DNA of 64,000 nt from SIAQ01 sp963767835 (GTDB lineage Bacteria > Planctomycetota > Planctomycetia > Gemmatales > Gemmataceae): NCBI GenBank assembly GCA_963767835.1, contig CAVYFY010000003.1, positions 1-64,000 on the forward strand, written 5' to 3'. A program made the translations under genes and the position numbers. Below are positions 48,288-57,207 of this stretch, one piece after another; the stretch's first letter is position 1, and each line of letters begins with the position of its first letter. The notes beneath the pieces were generated by a model. It was not told the origin of the DNA. It worked only from the letters and a program-made list of their open reading frames with translations, and searched no databases.

Positions 48288-49108
48288 CGTCGGCGCCGCC
48301 ATAACTCTTCGACGCGCACGGCGTAGGCCTCGCTGACGTCCGGATCCCTCAAGACACGGATGGCCATCACCGCGGCGGTGAGATTGAGCACGCTGGAGAT
48401 GCTGTCCATCACGATGATGGGCAGGATCAGACCGGGCGCGACCGGAACCTCACCCATCACCAGGACTGCGAACTGAAGTGCCGCTCCGCCGCCGAAAATG
48501 AAGAACAGGATGAAATTCATGACGATGGCGGTGACGATCATGCCGCGCGAGCCAAGCGTCAGTAGGCCACGGCCGGCGAGCATCATGAAAATCAAGGGAA
48601 TCGAGTAGAAGGTGACGCTGCACACGACCTGGAAAGCGAGGACTTCGCCAGGCATGGCCCCCAGCGCGTTCTGAACAACGATCGCCAGCACAGAGTCAGT
48701 GACGATGTTGATCCCAGTGAAGGCGAAGGCGGCCAGCATCACCCAACCTGCCGGCCGCGCAATCGCTTTGGCATTCTCGACGATTGCTTCGACATCCTTT
48801 TTGACTTCGCGCCCGTCGAAATGGTCGTCGCAATAATCATCATCCTGGCGGTAATCGCGATCGTCATCGTAATCTCCATAGCGCGACGGCCGCTTCGGCC
48901 GGGGGCGCTCTTCCTGATTGTCGCGCGGCTTCCTCGTGACCGCAGTCGGGGCCGGCGCGGGCTCGGGCATGCCGGCTTGTACGCTCTCCTGGAGCACTTC
49001 CTTGTCGGCGCGAAACACCTGTCGGCAATTCGGGCAACGCACCTCCTGGCCCTCCACGTTCCCGGGAAGATTCAACTTCGCCTGGCAGTGCGGGCAGGCA
49101 ATGATCAT
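48281..49108 (-). CDS. Zinc-ribbon membrane protein
   Basis: This 275-residue protein begins with a zinc ribbon of the MJ0042 type (CPHCQAKLNLP, CPNCRQVF), followed by a long disordered acidic/basic linker (about residues 45-115). Four hydrophobic helices follow (about 135-255), then a short Arg-rich tail. Such architecture is common in planctomycetes and the function is unknown. The start lies two bases after the lpdA stop, so both are probably co-transcribed. Its 3' end overlaps the convergent RnfD-like gene by 7 bp. Confidence 0.8.
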   Translation of the reverse strand: MIIACPHCQAKLNLPGNVEGQEVRCPNCRQVFRADKEVLQESVQAGMPEPAPAPTAVTRKPRDNQEERPRPKRPSRYGDYDDDRDYRQDDDYCDDHFDGREVKKDVEAIVENAKAIARPAGWVMLAAFAFTGINIVTDSVLAIVVQNALGAMPGEVLAFQVVCSVTFYSIPLIFMMLAGRGLLTLGSRGMIVTAIVMNFILFFIFGGGAALQFAVLVMGEVPVAPGLILPIIVMDSISSVLNLTAAVMAIRVLRDPDVSEAYAVRVEELWRRRRY

Positions 49109-49110
49109 GA

Positions 49111-50604
49111 TCACGGCCCCTTCTTCTTCGGCACGAAGATGTGCGACGACAACCCGTGCAGCGTCTCGGCCGCTTCCATCAGCGTTTCGCTCAAGGTCGG
49201 ATGCGGATGGATGCACATCGCCAGATCCTTGGCACTCGCTCCCATCTCGATGGCAACCACGGCCTCGGCAATCAACTCCCCGGCGCCGACGCCAACGATG
49301 CCGACTCCTAGGATTTGATCGGTGGCGGGATCGACGATTACTTTCGTCAGCCCGTCATTGCGGCCCAAAGTGGTGGCCCGGCCGGAGAAACCCCAGCGGA
49401 ACAGGCCGATCTTGACCTCGCGATTTTGCTTCTTGGCGTCGCTTTCGGTCAAACCGCACCAGGCGATCTCCGGATCGGTGAAGACAACGGCCGGGATGGC
49501 ACGCGGATCCCACTGGGCAGCGGCTTCTCCCGCGATCACTTCGACGGCCAGCTTGCCCTCATGCGATGCCTTGTGCGCCAGCATCGGTTCGCCCGCCGCG
49601 TCGCCGATGGCGAAGACATTGGATACGTTGGTGCGGCGCTGGGCGTCGATCTTGATGAAGCCTCGCTCCAGCGCGACGCCGATCTTATCCAGGCCGATAT
49701 TGGCGGTGTTCGGGCGCCGGCCGACGGCGACTAGGACTTTTTCGTAGGTTTCCGCATGCTCCCCTCGCCCCGGTGCTCCGGGGAGAGGGGTGGGGGGTGA
49801 GGGGACTTCTCCCTCGAAGAACGCCTTGATGCCGTCCTTGACTTCCTCGACCTTGGCGACCTTGGTTTCCAGATAGATTTTCTCGAACTGGCTCCGCAGC
49901 CGGGCGTGGAGCGGGCGAACCAGATCGGCATCGACGCCGGGCAAAAGGCTGGGCGTCATTTCAACGACGGTGACCTTGCTACCGAGGGCGGCATAGACGC
50001 TGCCGAGTTCCAGACCGATATAGCCGCCGCCGACCACGAGCAGCGTCCTGGGAATGCTTTCGAGCCTAAGCGCCGCGGTCGAATCGAGGATGCGCTTGCT
50101 GCCGATGTCGAACGCGGGCAGCCTGGCGGGAACGGAGCCGACGGCGATGATGCAGTTCTTGAATTTGACCAGCGTCTCCCCTCGCCCCTTGGGGGAGAGA
50201 GGCTGGGGGTGAGGGGTGTTCTCGACCTGGATGGTGTGTGCGTCCACAAAGCTGCCGCAGCCGACGATGTGGTTGATGCCGCGATCCTTGGTTCCCTTGA
50301 GCAGGCTGTTCGTCATCATCTCAACGATCTTATCCGCCTTGGCACGTAGCTTGTCGAGATCAATTTCGGGCTTGCCGAATTGAATGCCGAAGTCGGCGGC
50401 GTCATGGGCGGCGCCAATGAGATGAGCGGCATGCAAGAGCGTCTTGGACGGGATGCAGCCGATGTACAGGCAAGTGCCGCCCGGCTTCGGCATGGCGTCG
50501 ATAAGCGTAGTCGCGATGCCACGGTCGGCAGCGAGGAAGGCGGCCGCATAACCGCCGGGGCCGCCGCCGAGAACGACCAGGTCGGTGCTGAGATTTTCAG
50601 GCAT
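49111..50604 (-). CDS. lpdA: Dihydrolipoyl dehydrogenase, with two repeat insertions
   Basis: This 497-residue flavoenzyme re-oxidises lipoamide in 2-oxoacid dehydrogenase or glycine-cleavage complexes. It has GGGPGGYAAAFLAADRG (FAD), redox-active CLYIGCIPSK, VVGGGYIGLELGSVYAALGS (NAD), FAIGDAAGEPMLAHKA, and the C-terminal HPHPTLSE with the catalytic His. Two extra peptides, HPQPLSPKGRGE near residue 140 and SPPTPLPGAPGRGE near 275, come from intergenic-type repeats inserted in frame. The ATG at 50604 fits the family start. Confidence 0.93.
   Translation of the reverse strand: MPENLSTDLVVLGGGPGGYAAAFLAADRGIATTLIDAMPKPGGTCLYIGCIPSKTLLHAAHLIGAAHDAADFGIQFGKPEIDLDKLRAKADKIVEMMTNSLLKGTKDRGINHIVGCGSFVDAHTIQVENTPHPQPLSPKGRGETLVKFKNCIIAVGSVPARLPAFDIGSKRILDSTAALRLESIPRTLLVVGGGYIGLELGSVYAALGSKVTVVEMTPSLLPGVDADLVRPLHARLRSQFEKIYLETKVAKVEEVKDGIKAFFEGEVPSPPTPLPGAPGRGEHAETYEKVLVAVGRRPNTANIGLDKIGVALERGFIKIDAQRRTNVSNVFAIGDAAGEPMLAHKASHEGKLAVEVIAGEAAAQWDPRAIPAVVFTDPEIAWCGLTESDAKKQNREVKIGLFRWGFSGRATTLGRNDGLTKVIVDPATDQILGVGIVGVGAGELIAEAVVAIEMGASAKDLAMCIHPHPTLSETLMEAAETLHGLSSHIFVPKKKGP
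49759..49804. repeat. GC-rich palindromic repeat inside lpdA (copy B)
   Basis: A CCCCTC...GAGGGG palindrome with a GGGGGTGAGGGG tail is the same family as the intergenic copies near 55,405, 55,470, 58,231 and 58,298. Here it is in frame and encodes SPPTPLPGAPGRGE. Confidence 0.8.
50176..50217. repeat. GC-rich palindromic repeat inside lpdA (copy A)
   Basis: This is a second in-frame copy of the same repeat, encoding PHPQPLSPKGRGE. It sits between VENT and TLVKF, a surface turn after the first FAD-domain segment, where an insertion could be tolerated. Confidence 0.8.
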
Positions 50605-50710
50605 GTTGAATTCCCATCCAGAGGATACTCTCGGTAGTGTAGCGAACCCGTAGCCAAAATCCCGCGTCCTGCTAGGAAGAGTGAAGCCGCAAATGGCTGG
50701 GAGACCGTTC

Positions 50711-52320
50711 ATGCCGAAAAAGTCCTACATCACCACCGCCATCGATTATCCCAACAGTCGGCCGCACATCGGCACGGCGTTCGAGAAGATCGGCGCCGAC
50801 GTGCAAGCTCGCTATCGCCGCATGGAGGGTTTCGACGTTCATTTCCTGATGGGCAACGACGAGAACACCGTGAAAGTCTCGCGCCGCGCCGCCGAATTGG
50901 GCCGCGATCCGAAGGCGTATTGCGACGACATGGCCAACCAGTTCAAGGAGGTGTGGCGGGCGCTCGACATCAGCTTCGACGATTTCATCCAGACGAGCGA
51001 GCCGCGCCATCATGCGGGCTGCCAGAAGTTCATTCAGAACGTGTTCGACGCGGGTTATATTTACAAAGGAACCTACGAAGGCTGGTATTGCGACGGCTGT
51101 GAGTCATTCAAGACGGAAACCGAGGTCAAAGACGCGAACGGCCTCTGCCCGATTCATAAGACGCCGGTGGTCCGCCGCAGCGAGCCATGCCACTTCTTCG
51201 CTTTGTCGCGATTCCAGAACCAGCTTCTCAATTTTTATGGAGAAAATCCAGATTTCATCAATCCGGAGAGCCGGCGCAATGAAGTAATTGCCTTCGTGAA
51301 AACCGGACTCCAGGACGTTAACATCACCCGCCACGGCCAAACCTGGGGCATCCGCGTTCCCTTCGATCCGGAATTCACGATCTGGGTTTGGTTCGACGCG
51401 CTGTTGAATTACATCACGGCGATTGGGTATGGAGATCCTCGTTTAGCGCCCGCGGTGTCCGGCGATTTGGCGCGGCGCTAAACGAGGAGGAGAAATTCGC
51501 CCATTGGTGGCCCGCCGACATTCACTTCATCGGCAAGGACATCACGCGCTTCCATTGCGCCTTGTGGCCCGCGATGTGCTTTGCCGCCGGGATCGAGCCG
51601 CCGCGCTCCGTCTTCGGGCACGGCTTTGTTTACATCAAGAAAGACGACGCCGGCGCTGCTGAGAAGATCAGCAAATCGCTAGGCAATGTCATCGAGCCGA
51701 TGGAGATCATTACGAAATTCTCTTCGGACGCGTTCCGCTATTACTTCATGCGCGAATGCCCGTTCCCCGGCGACGGCGAATTCAGCTGGGAGCGCTTCGC
51801 CACGGTTTACAACAGCGATCTTGGCAAGAACCTGGGGAATTTGCTGAGCCGGGTGACGACGCTGATCGTCAAGAACTTCGATTGCGTTCTGTCTGGCACG
51901 TCGGGCCAAACGCCGGCAGCCATCGTTCCCGATCTCGCCGACATCGTGCGGCAGGTGCAGGCGCACATGGAAGCGTGCCAGTACAACATCGCGCTGGAAA
52001 AGATTTGGCGGCAAATTCTCGATCCGGCGAATCAATACGCCGAGAAGAACGAGCCCTGGAAGCTGGTCAAAAACGACAAGGACGCCGCTCGGCCGGTGCT
52101 GTTCAATCTGAGCGAAATCCTGCGCGTGGCGGCAATCTTGCTCAAGCCGGTGCTGGTGCGCTCGGCGGCAACGATCTACCGGACATTCAACTTCGCGCAG
52201 CCCTGGGACGAAGTGCGCTATGCCGACACGGCTCTTCGGCCCGTTAACGCCGATTTGCGTGTGGTCGCCCAATTGGATGAGCGAGGGAAACTATCGCCGC
52301 TCTTCCCCGTGATCAATTGA
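50711..52320 (+). CDS. metG: Methionyl-tRNA synthetase, split by a palindrome
   Basis: This class I synthetase charges tRNA-Met. The first frame (50711-51481) has the HIGH-like PHIG, a zinc-knuckle CDGC, and WFDALLNYITAIGYG. The second (to 52320) continues EEEKFAHWWPADIHFIGKDITRFH, with KISKSLGN as KMSKS and the anticodon-binding helices. A 51-bp palindrome at 51437-51487 lies exactly between them and places TAA at 51479. About 47 bp must be removed to restore the frame as GDEEEKF. As an essential gene this needs another copy, a bypass, or a sequence error. Confidence 0.9.
51437..51487. repeat. Palindromic element inserted in metG
   Basis: Perfect 14-bp arms (51437-51450, 51474-51487) flank a 23-base centre. 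The arm contains CGTTTAGCG, shared with intergenic palindromes at 31338 and 63251. The insertion length modulo 3 breaks the reading frame of metG. Confidence 0.85.
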
Positions 52321-52324
52321 GTAA

Positions 52325-52398
52325 TCATTCGCTTGCGGTTTCGCGCGAGAAATCCCACGAAAGCACGGCAACCGGTGCGCGAAACCGCAAGCGAATGA
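52325..52398. repeat. Palindrome after metG, probable terminator
   Basis: Perfect 22-bp arms (52325-52346, 52377-52398) including GCTTGCGGTTTCGCGC start five bases after the metG stop. A 30-base loop separates them. The rest of 52,399-52,664 shows no gene and probably holds the promoter of the next gene. Confidence 0.8.
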
Positions 52399-52664
52399 GA
52401 CGGTGTCGGCAAAGCAAGCCGCCGACTTGAGCAATTCTTTGCGCCTACTGCCTATTTTTTTACACCGCGATGCGCGTTGAAACAACCGCGCTCAGTCTGC
52501 GCATTGTGCGTCTTGCTACCCTCGAACCACGAATCCCAGCCCCGTTTCGACGCACGCATCGGCAATTCGCGGACACCAACTGGACGATGATGCAATGGGC
52601 GGAGTGCCGACATCACGACGATGACGCGGACGCTTCGCCGGCGCCGAACGGAAATGGTGGACGC

Positions 52665-53327
52665 ATGAAACGGAACATTCTCGCCGTCGGATTGCTCAGC
52701 CTTTGCTGCCTGGGCCTGGCCGCCGGCGAATCGCACGCATTCTTTGGGCTGTTCAATCCGTGCAATCCTTATTCCATCTGGAATTGTCACAATCGCTACA
52801 CGACGCAGATCACGTGCCGGCCCTACAACGCGTTCACGCCGATCTGCTGGGGCAACCTGGTGTGCGACGGCTGCTGTCCGAATCCGTGCGGCGTGGCGGG
52901 CGGCTGCCTGCCGATGACGATGGGAACGCCGCCGTTCCCGTGCAATGGTTGCGGCTGCGGCCCGATGATGGGCGGCGGGTGCTGCCCGATGCCGTTCACC
53001 GGAGGCGGTTGCGGTTCGGAAGGATGCTGCGCTTCGGACATGGGGCCGATGATGGCGATGCCGCCGGTGACGTCGCGGCCGATGCCATATCCGCAGCCAC
53101 AGCAAATGCCGCCGAACAATCCCAACCCCGGCTTCCAGGGGCCCATGCCGATGCCGGTCGGCCCGAACACGACGATGATGTATCCGCAAAATCCGGGTGT
53201 CGCGCAGGCGGCGTATCAGCAGCCGTACTACCCGATGCCCTATCCGAATTACTCCATGCCGACCTACTACAATCCGTACGCGGGTTGGCAACAGCCGATG
53301 CCGTACTACTGGTACGGCGGGCGATGA
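52665..53327 (+). CDS. Secreted Cys/Gly/Pro-rich protein
   Basis: This 220-residue protein has a cleavable-looking signal (LAVGLLSLCCLGLAAGESHA). The first half is crowded with Cys (NPCNPY, CDGCCPNPC, CNGCGCGP, GGGCCP, GGGCGSEGCC). The second half is Pro/Met/Tyr-rich with repeated PYYPMPYPNY-like stretches. Composition suggests an extracellular, disulfide-rich wall or matrix protein, as found in many planctomycetes. The ATG at 52665 is chosen because the signal follows directly. A strong terminator lies 70 bp downstream. Confidence 0.75.
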   Translation: MKRNILAVGLLSLCCLGLAAGESHAFFGLFNPCNPYSIWNCHNRYTTQITCRPYNAFTPICWGNLVCDGCCPNPCGVAGGCLPMTMGTPPFPCNGCGCGPMMGGGCCPMPFTGGGCGSEGCCASDMGPMMAMPPVTSRPMPYPQPQQMPPNNPNPGFQGPMPMPVGPNTTMMYPQNPGVAQAAYQQPYYPMPYPNYSMPTYYNPYAGWQQPMPYYWYGGR

Positions 53328-53396
53328 ATCGTCAGTAACATCCCGATGCACCCCGTTGCAAAAGGAGGGCTCATCACAATCCGATCTCAACTACGC

Positions 53397-53424
53397 AACC
53401 CCCGAGCAATCGGGGGTTGTTTTA
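53397..53424 (+). terminator. Rho-independent terminator and intron target
   Basis: A perfect 9-bp stem AACCCCCGA/TCGGGGGTT with a GCAA loop (53397-53418) is followed by GTTTTA. It ends the 52665 gene. The group II intron begins two bases after the T-run, the known target preference of group IIC introns. Confidence 0.9.
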
Positions 53425-53425
53425 T

Positions 53426-55392
53426 GTGCGCCAGGTATGTTGTGTCTCAGGAGGTGCAAGTCCTCTGCGGGCGGTGATGGCCCGAACCGCAAGGCTAGGC
53501 AAGGGTGTCCGTCGCGAGGCGGAATCTGAAGAAAGCCGATGCCCCCAACTCGGATTCGACGAACAGAAATCGGATACAAGGCCAGCGTCGTTGGGTAACC
53601 CGGCATGAGACGGGGACGCCTGATAGCCATTCCGTAGGCGACGCGGGTAAATCCGGCGAAGACCGAGCGAAGGATGCACAACTTACCCTGGGAGATCTCC
53701 CCGTCCGTCCGGTCGATCCGGACTACTGCGGCGGCAACGTCGTGGGATGGACCAGGGAGAAGTCAGCAGAGGCCGTAGTAACCCGCTCGTTCGGCGATGT
53801 GCCATCCTGCGCGGGCAACACACGTCGGGGAGGCCAACCGCCTCGCAAGAGCGGATGAAGGGCTGAATCTATTCTTGCAAGCGACCGTCTGGAACGACTC
53901 GATGGACGTGAAGCGACAGCAAGGCAGCTACTACCAAACGCTCCTGTTTACGGAGCAGGCGGAGGAGTTGCGCCCCGGCTCAACTGGCGACGGCGGGACC
54001 GAAGCTGGTGGGTGCGTGGAGTCACAAGCGTCTGCGGCGTCGGGCCAAGCACGCGCCTTGCCGGACCGACTGATGGAGGAGGTGACCCGGACTCAGAACT
54101 TGATCGAAGCAATTGACCGCGTGCGGGCGAACAAAGGATCAGCAGGCGTGGACGGGATGACCGTCAGCGAACTGTTGCCCTGGGTTCGCAAGCATCTGCA
54201 AGGATTCACCGATTCGCTGCTCGACGGGAGTTATCAACCGTCGCCGATCCGCGGGGTGCAAATCCCGAAGGCCGGCGGAGGAGTGCGACAGTTGGGCATT
54301 CCGACGGTGGTAGACCGCTTGGTGCAGCAGGCGATCCTGCAAGTTTTGGATCCGCTTCTGGACCCGACCTTTTCGGCATCGAGCCATGGCTTTCGCAAGG
54401 GACGCGGAGCATTCACCGCTCTGGCCAAGGCGAAAGAATATGTGGCCGAGGGCCGAACCATCGTGGTGGACATGGACCTGGAGAAATTCTTCGACCGGGT
54501 GAACCATGACATCTTGATGGCGCGGCTGGCCCGCCGGATCGGCGACAAGCGTTTGCTCAAGATCATCCGTCGCTTCTTGGAAGCGGGCATGATGCAAGAG
54601 GGCGTGTGTGTCGCGCGACACGAGGGGACCCCGCAAGGCGGGCCGCTTTCGCCGCTCTTGGCGAACCTGCTGTTGGACGACCTGGACAAGGAACTGGAAC
54701 GGCGTGGCCACTGCTTCTGCCGCTATGCCGACGACTGCAACATCTACATGCGGTCGAAGGCGGCGGGGGAACGGGTGCTGGCGTCGGTGACAGCGTTCTT
54801 GGAAGGGAAACTTCGGCTCCGCGTCAACCGGGAGAAGAGTGCCGTGGCACACGTCGAGGAACGCAAGTTTCTCGGCTATCGTCTCCTGCGCGGCGGGGAG
54901 TTGGGGGTGGCGCCCAAGAGCGAGGAACGCGTCAAGGACCGCATTCGGCAGATCACTCGTCGAAATCGAGGCATCGAAATCGAGGAGATGGCCGGCGAAC
55001 TCAACAGTTTTCTCACGGGCTGGATCGCGTACTTCCGTTTTGCGAAGTGCAAGACCTTGCTGCGTGAATTGGACAGTTGGATTCGTCGGAAGCTGCGCTG
55101 CGTGCGGTTGAAGCAACTGAAACGGACCAGAACGATCGCGGCCTTCTTGCAAAGCCACGGCGTTCCAGTCCGCCACGCGCGGATGACCGCCGGGTCGAAC
55201 AAGGGGTGGTGGCATCTGTCGGCGTGTCCGGCCGTCAACACCGCCATGAATCAGACTTGGATCGAGTCTTTGGGCTTGGCCAACCTCAGCCAGCTGTATG
55301 ACCGGTATCAACAAGAACAGAAACCGCCGGATACGCAAAGTACGTCCGGTGGTGTGGGAGGACGGGGGAAGTAATTCCCCCTCCTACCCGAT
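53426..55392 (+). mobile_element. Group IIC intron
   Basis: The 5' end GTGCG follows a terminator. About 470 bp of structured, ORF-free RNA region precede the reverse transcriptase. Domain V (55323-55353) forms a stem ACCGCCGGA/TCCGGTGGT with a CG bulge and a GCAAA loop, and carries a CGC triad typical of IIC. Domain VI (about 55356-55385) has GGGGGAA-GTAA-TTCCCCC, and the 3' end reads CTACCCGAT. Intron length is about 1.97 kb. It is probably active or recently active because ribozyme and protein are intact. Confidence 0.88.
53902..55374 (+). CDS. ltrA: Group II intron reverse transcriptase/maturase
   Basis: This 490-residue protein begins MDVKRQQGSYYQTLLF. The reverse transcriptase blocks are KGSAGVDGMTV (RT0/1), IPKAGGGVRQLGIPTVVDRLVQQA, DMDLEKFFDRVNHD, GTPQGGPLSPLLANLLLD and FCRYADDCNIY with the catalytic YADD. 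A maturase X domain follows, with FLTGWIAYFRFAKCKTLL. No HNH endonuclease domain is seen, as usual for IIC. Unusually, the last 18 codons are read from ribozyme domains V and VI and the stop lies in the domain VI loop. Confidence 0.92.
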   Translation: MDVKRQQGSYYQTLLFTEQAEELRPGSTGDGGTEAGGCVESQASAASGQARALPDRLMEEVTRTQNLIEAIDRVRANKGSAGVDGMTVSELLPWVRKHLQGFTDSLLDGSYQPSPIRGVQIPKAGGGVRQLGIPTVVDRLVQQAILQVLDPLLDPTFSASSHGFRKGRGAFTALAKAKEYVAEGRTIVVDMDLEKFFDRVNHDILMARLARRIGDKRLLKIIRRFLEAGMMQEGVCVARHEGTPQGGPLSPLLANLLLDDLDKELERRGHCFCRYADDCNIYMRSKAAGERVLASVTAFLEGKLRLRVNREKSAVAHVEERKFLGYRLLRGGELGVAPKSEERVKDRIRQITRRNRGIEIEEMAGELNSFLTGWIAYFRFAKCKTLLRELDSWIRRKLRCVRLKQLKRTRTIAAFLQSHGVPVRHARMTAGSNKGWWHLSACPAVNTAMNQTWIESLGLANLSQLYDRYQQEQKPPDTQSTSGGVGGRGK

Positions 55393-55404
55393 TGACCGCT
55401 TGGC

Positions 55405-55506
55405 TCCCCTCTCCTTCCGGGAGAGGGGTTGGGGGTGAGGGAGTACCCCGCGAGAATCATTCTTGAAAACCCTCACCCCCGGCCCCTCTCCCGGAGGGAG
55501 AGGGGA
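55405..55506. repeat. Inverted pair of GC-rich repeats
   Basis: Two copies of the CCCCTCTCC...GGAGAGGGG plus GGGGGTGAGGG repeat face each other (55405-55441 and 55470-55506), so the pair can fold as one large hairpin between the intron and the convergent DUF1080 gene. The family also occurs near 58.2 kb and inside lpdA. Confidence 0.85.
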
Positions 55507-55511
55507 GCAAA

Positions 55512-56702
55512 TCACTTGAATTCCGCGATCCGAATATTGCGGAAGCTCAGATCGGTGGTCGGATCGTGCCCCTGGATGCTGATGTGGCCCGCGTCGAGCT
55601 TGCAGCCGGTGCGGGCGTTATCGCTCTTGGGGCGGTTGTCTGTCCAGTCAACGACCTGCACGCCGTTGACCCAGGTGGCGAAGTGATTGCCGTGGGCGAC
55701 GATGGTCATCGTGAACCATTCGCCGTCCTTGGCCATTTCCTTGCGAGCCGGCATTCGCCGATAGATGGCCCCGGTCCCGTAATCGACGGCGGTGGCTAGG
55801 ATTTCTTTCTTGCCGATCAGCTTGTTCGTCATCGGATCATATTCCTCGATCTGATACTTCTGCGTCGGCTCCTTCGTGAACTGGTTGCGGATTTGCGCTT
55901 CATAGCCGTTCTGATATTCATTGTCCCGGCAACGGAAAAAGATGCCGCTGTTGAGGTGTTTGCCGTTGGATTTGCATTCGAGTTGCAGGATGAAGTCCTT
56001 AAATTTGCCGACGGTTTGCAAATCGCCGGGGCCGTCCTTGACGTTGATTTCGCCGGAATCGGTGACGGTGAATTTCGATTTCTTGCCGGGGAATTCCTTC
56101 CAGCCGGTGAGGTCTTTGCTGTTGAAAAGGGGCTTGGTATTTAGCGGACGATATTTGACATTCTGTATTTTCAAATTGGTGCCACCAGGACGACGAATTT
56201 CAAATTGAGCCGGCTCCGTCCAGTCGCAACCCGTCTGCGCCCCCATCCCCTTCAGCGATAATCCCATTTTTGCCCGGCCGTTGTCAATTTTTGTAACAAA
56301 ATGTCCCCAACCCTCGGTCCTTCGCAACGGCAATCCCATTCTCACAGCCATGCTTTGTTCGGGTTTCTTGGAGCCCGGTCCAAGTAGCGTGAATTGGGCT
56401 TCGTTTTCTCTCTCCGCCTTGAAATCAAAGTGGAGCTCAGAAGAAGGGATAAACATCGACAGACGCATTGCCCCGTCGCCCAAGTCGCTGAGGTCCAAAG
56501 CTCCATCCGTGATCTTCAGCGTCGCGTTTTTCTTGGTGCCTTTGACGTCCCACCCAATGGTCGTCTCGCCGTCGAACAGCAATATCCAGCCGTCCGCGAT
56601 CTCCTTCGGCGTCAGCGTGTTCGGCTTCGGTTTGTCGCCTTGAGCCGGGCACGGCAGCGCGGCGGCGAGGAGGACGACGCAAGCAAACAGAATGCGTTGC
56701 AT
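55512..56702 (-). CDS. Secreted DUF1080 (3-keto-disaccharide hydrolase-like) protein
   Basis: This 396-residue protein has a signal peptide (ILFACVVLLAAALPCPA). It carries two lectin-like DUF1080 domains, the first beginning DGWILLFDGETTIGW and the second LFNSKDLTGWKEFPG. The second has the typical LQLECK, NSGIFFRC, YEAQI and IQGHDP(T)TDLSFRNIRI motifs. The family is a laminarinase-type fold found in planctomycete sugar degradation; members called 3-keto-disaccharide hydrolases act on oxidised disaccharides. Enzyme activity here is not certain. The ATG at 56702 directly precedes the signal peptide. Confidence 0.85.
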   Translation of the reverse strand: MQRILFACVVLLAAALPCPAQGDKPKPNTLTPKEIADGWILLFDGETTIGWDVKGTKKNATLKITDGALDLSDLGDGAMRLSMFIPSSELHFDFKAERENEAQFTLLGPGSKKPEQSMAVRMGLPLRRTEGWGHFVTKIDNGRAKMGLSLKGMGAQTGCDWTEPAQFEIRRPGGTNLKIQNVKYRPLNTKPLFNSKDLTGWKEFPGKKSKFTVTDSGEINVKDGPGDLQTVGKFKDFILQLECKSNGKHLNSGIFFRCRDNEYQNGYEAQIRNQFTKEPTQKYQIEEYDPMTNKLIGKKEILATAVDYGTGAIYRRMPARKEMAKDGEWFTMTIVAHGNHFATWVNGVQVVDWTDNRPKSDNARTGCKLDAGHISIQGHDPTTDLSFRNIRIAEFK

Positions 56703-56855
56703 GGCAAATCTCCGGCGGTCTATGTTCGGGCCTTTGCATAATCTAAGCGAAACGCTCGCACAGGCCAACGAAGGTCGGCCCATGAGCTGGCGAGTGACCC
56801 GGGGCGTGCCGAGTTTTCCTGACGTCCAAGTCGGCCTCGGATCGCAATGGTTTCC

Positions 56856-57052
56856 GGCCTGAAAGGCCGTTTCTGTCAGCCCAGGCCGAAGGCCTGGGAA
56901 TGCCGCGATTGAGGTGATTTCGGCCTGAAGGGCCGATTCGGTCAGCGTGCTCCTAGCCGCGGAACGGCCCCATCAGGGCCGACGATAACCGCCGCCGTTT
57001 TCCTGTTTTCCCAGGCCTTCGGCCTGGGCTGACAGAAACGGCCCTTCAGGCC
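56856..57052. repeat. 43-bp inverted repeat with a third partial copy
   Basis: Arms at 56856-56898 and 57010-57052 match with one mismatch over 43 bp. Each arm itself consists of two small palindromes, GGCCTGAAAGGCC and CCCAGGCCGAAGGCCTGGG. A partial third copy lies at about 56931-56946. It fills most of the gap between the divergent DUF1080 and DUF6817 genes; no gene is seen in 56,703-57,174. Confidence 0.85.
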
Positions 57053-57207
57053 GAAACTCATGGCGTGTTCCCGCGCCAGTCGATGGCAGAATAATTTGCC
57101 ACACTCGCGACTTGGATATTTGGCTTTACTTTTTGCGTCTCGCGGCGAAGATAAACGAGGTCGTGTTGTAGCGGATGATTTCTGATTACCTGCGGATGAG
57201 ATATGCC

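Noticed and set aside
52452..53390. Antisense Arg/His-rich frame over the Cys-rich secreted protein
   Set aside because: The sense frame has a signal peptide and ordered Cys spacing; the antisense one is a compositional artefact.
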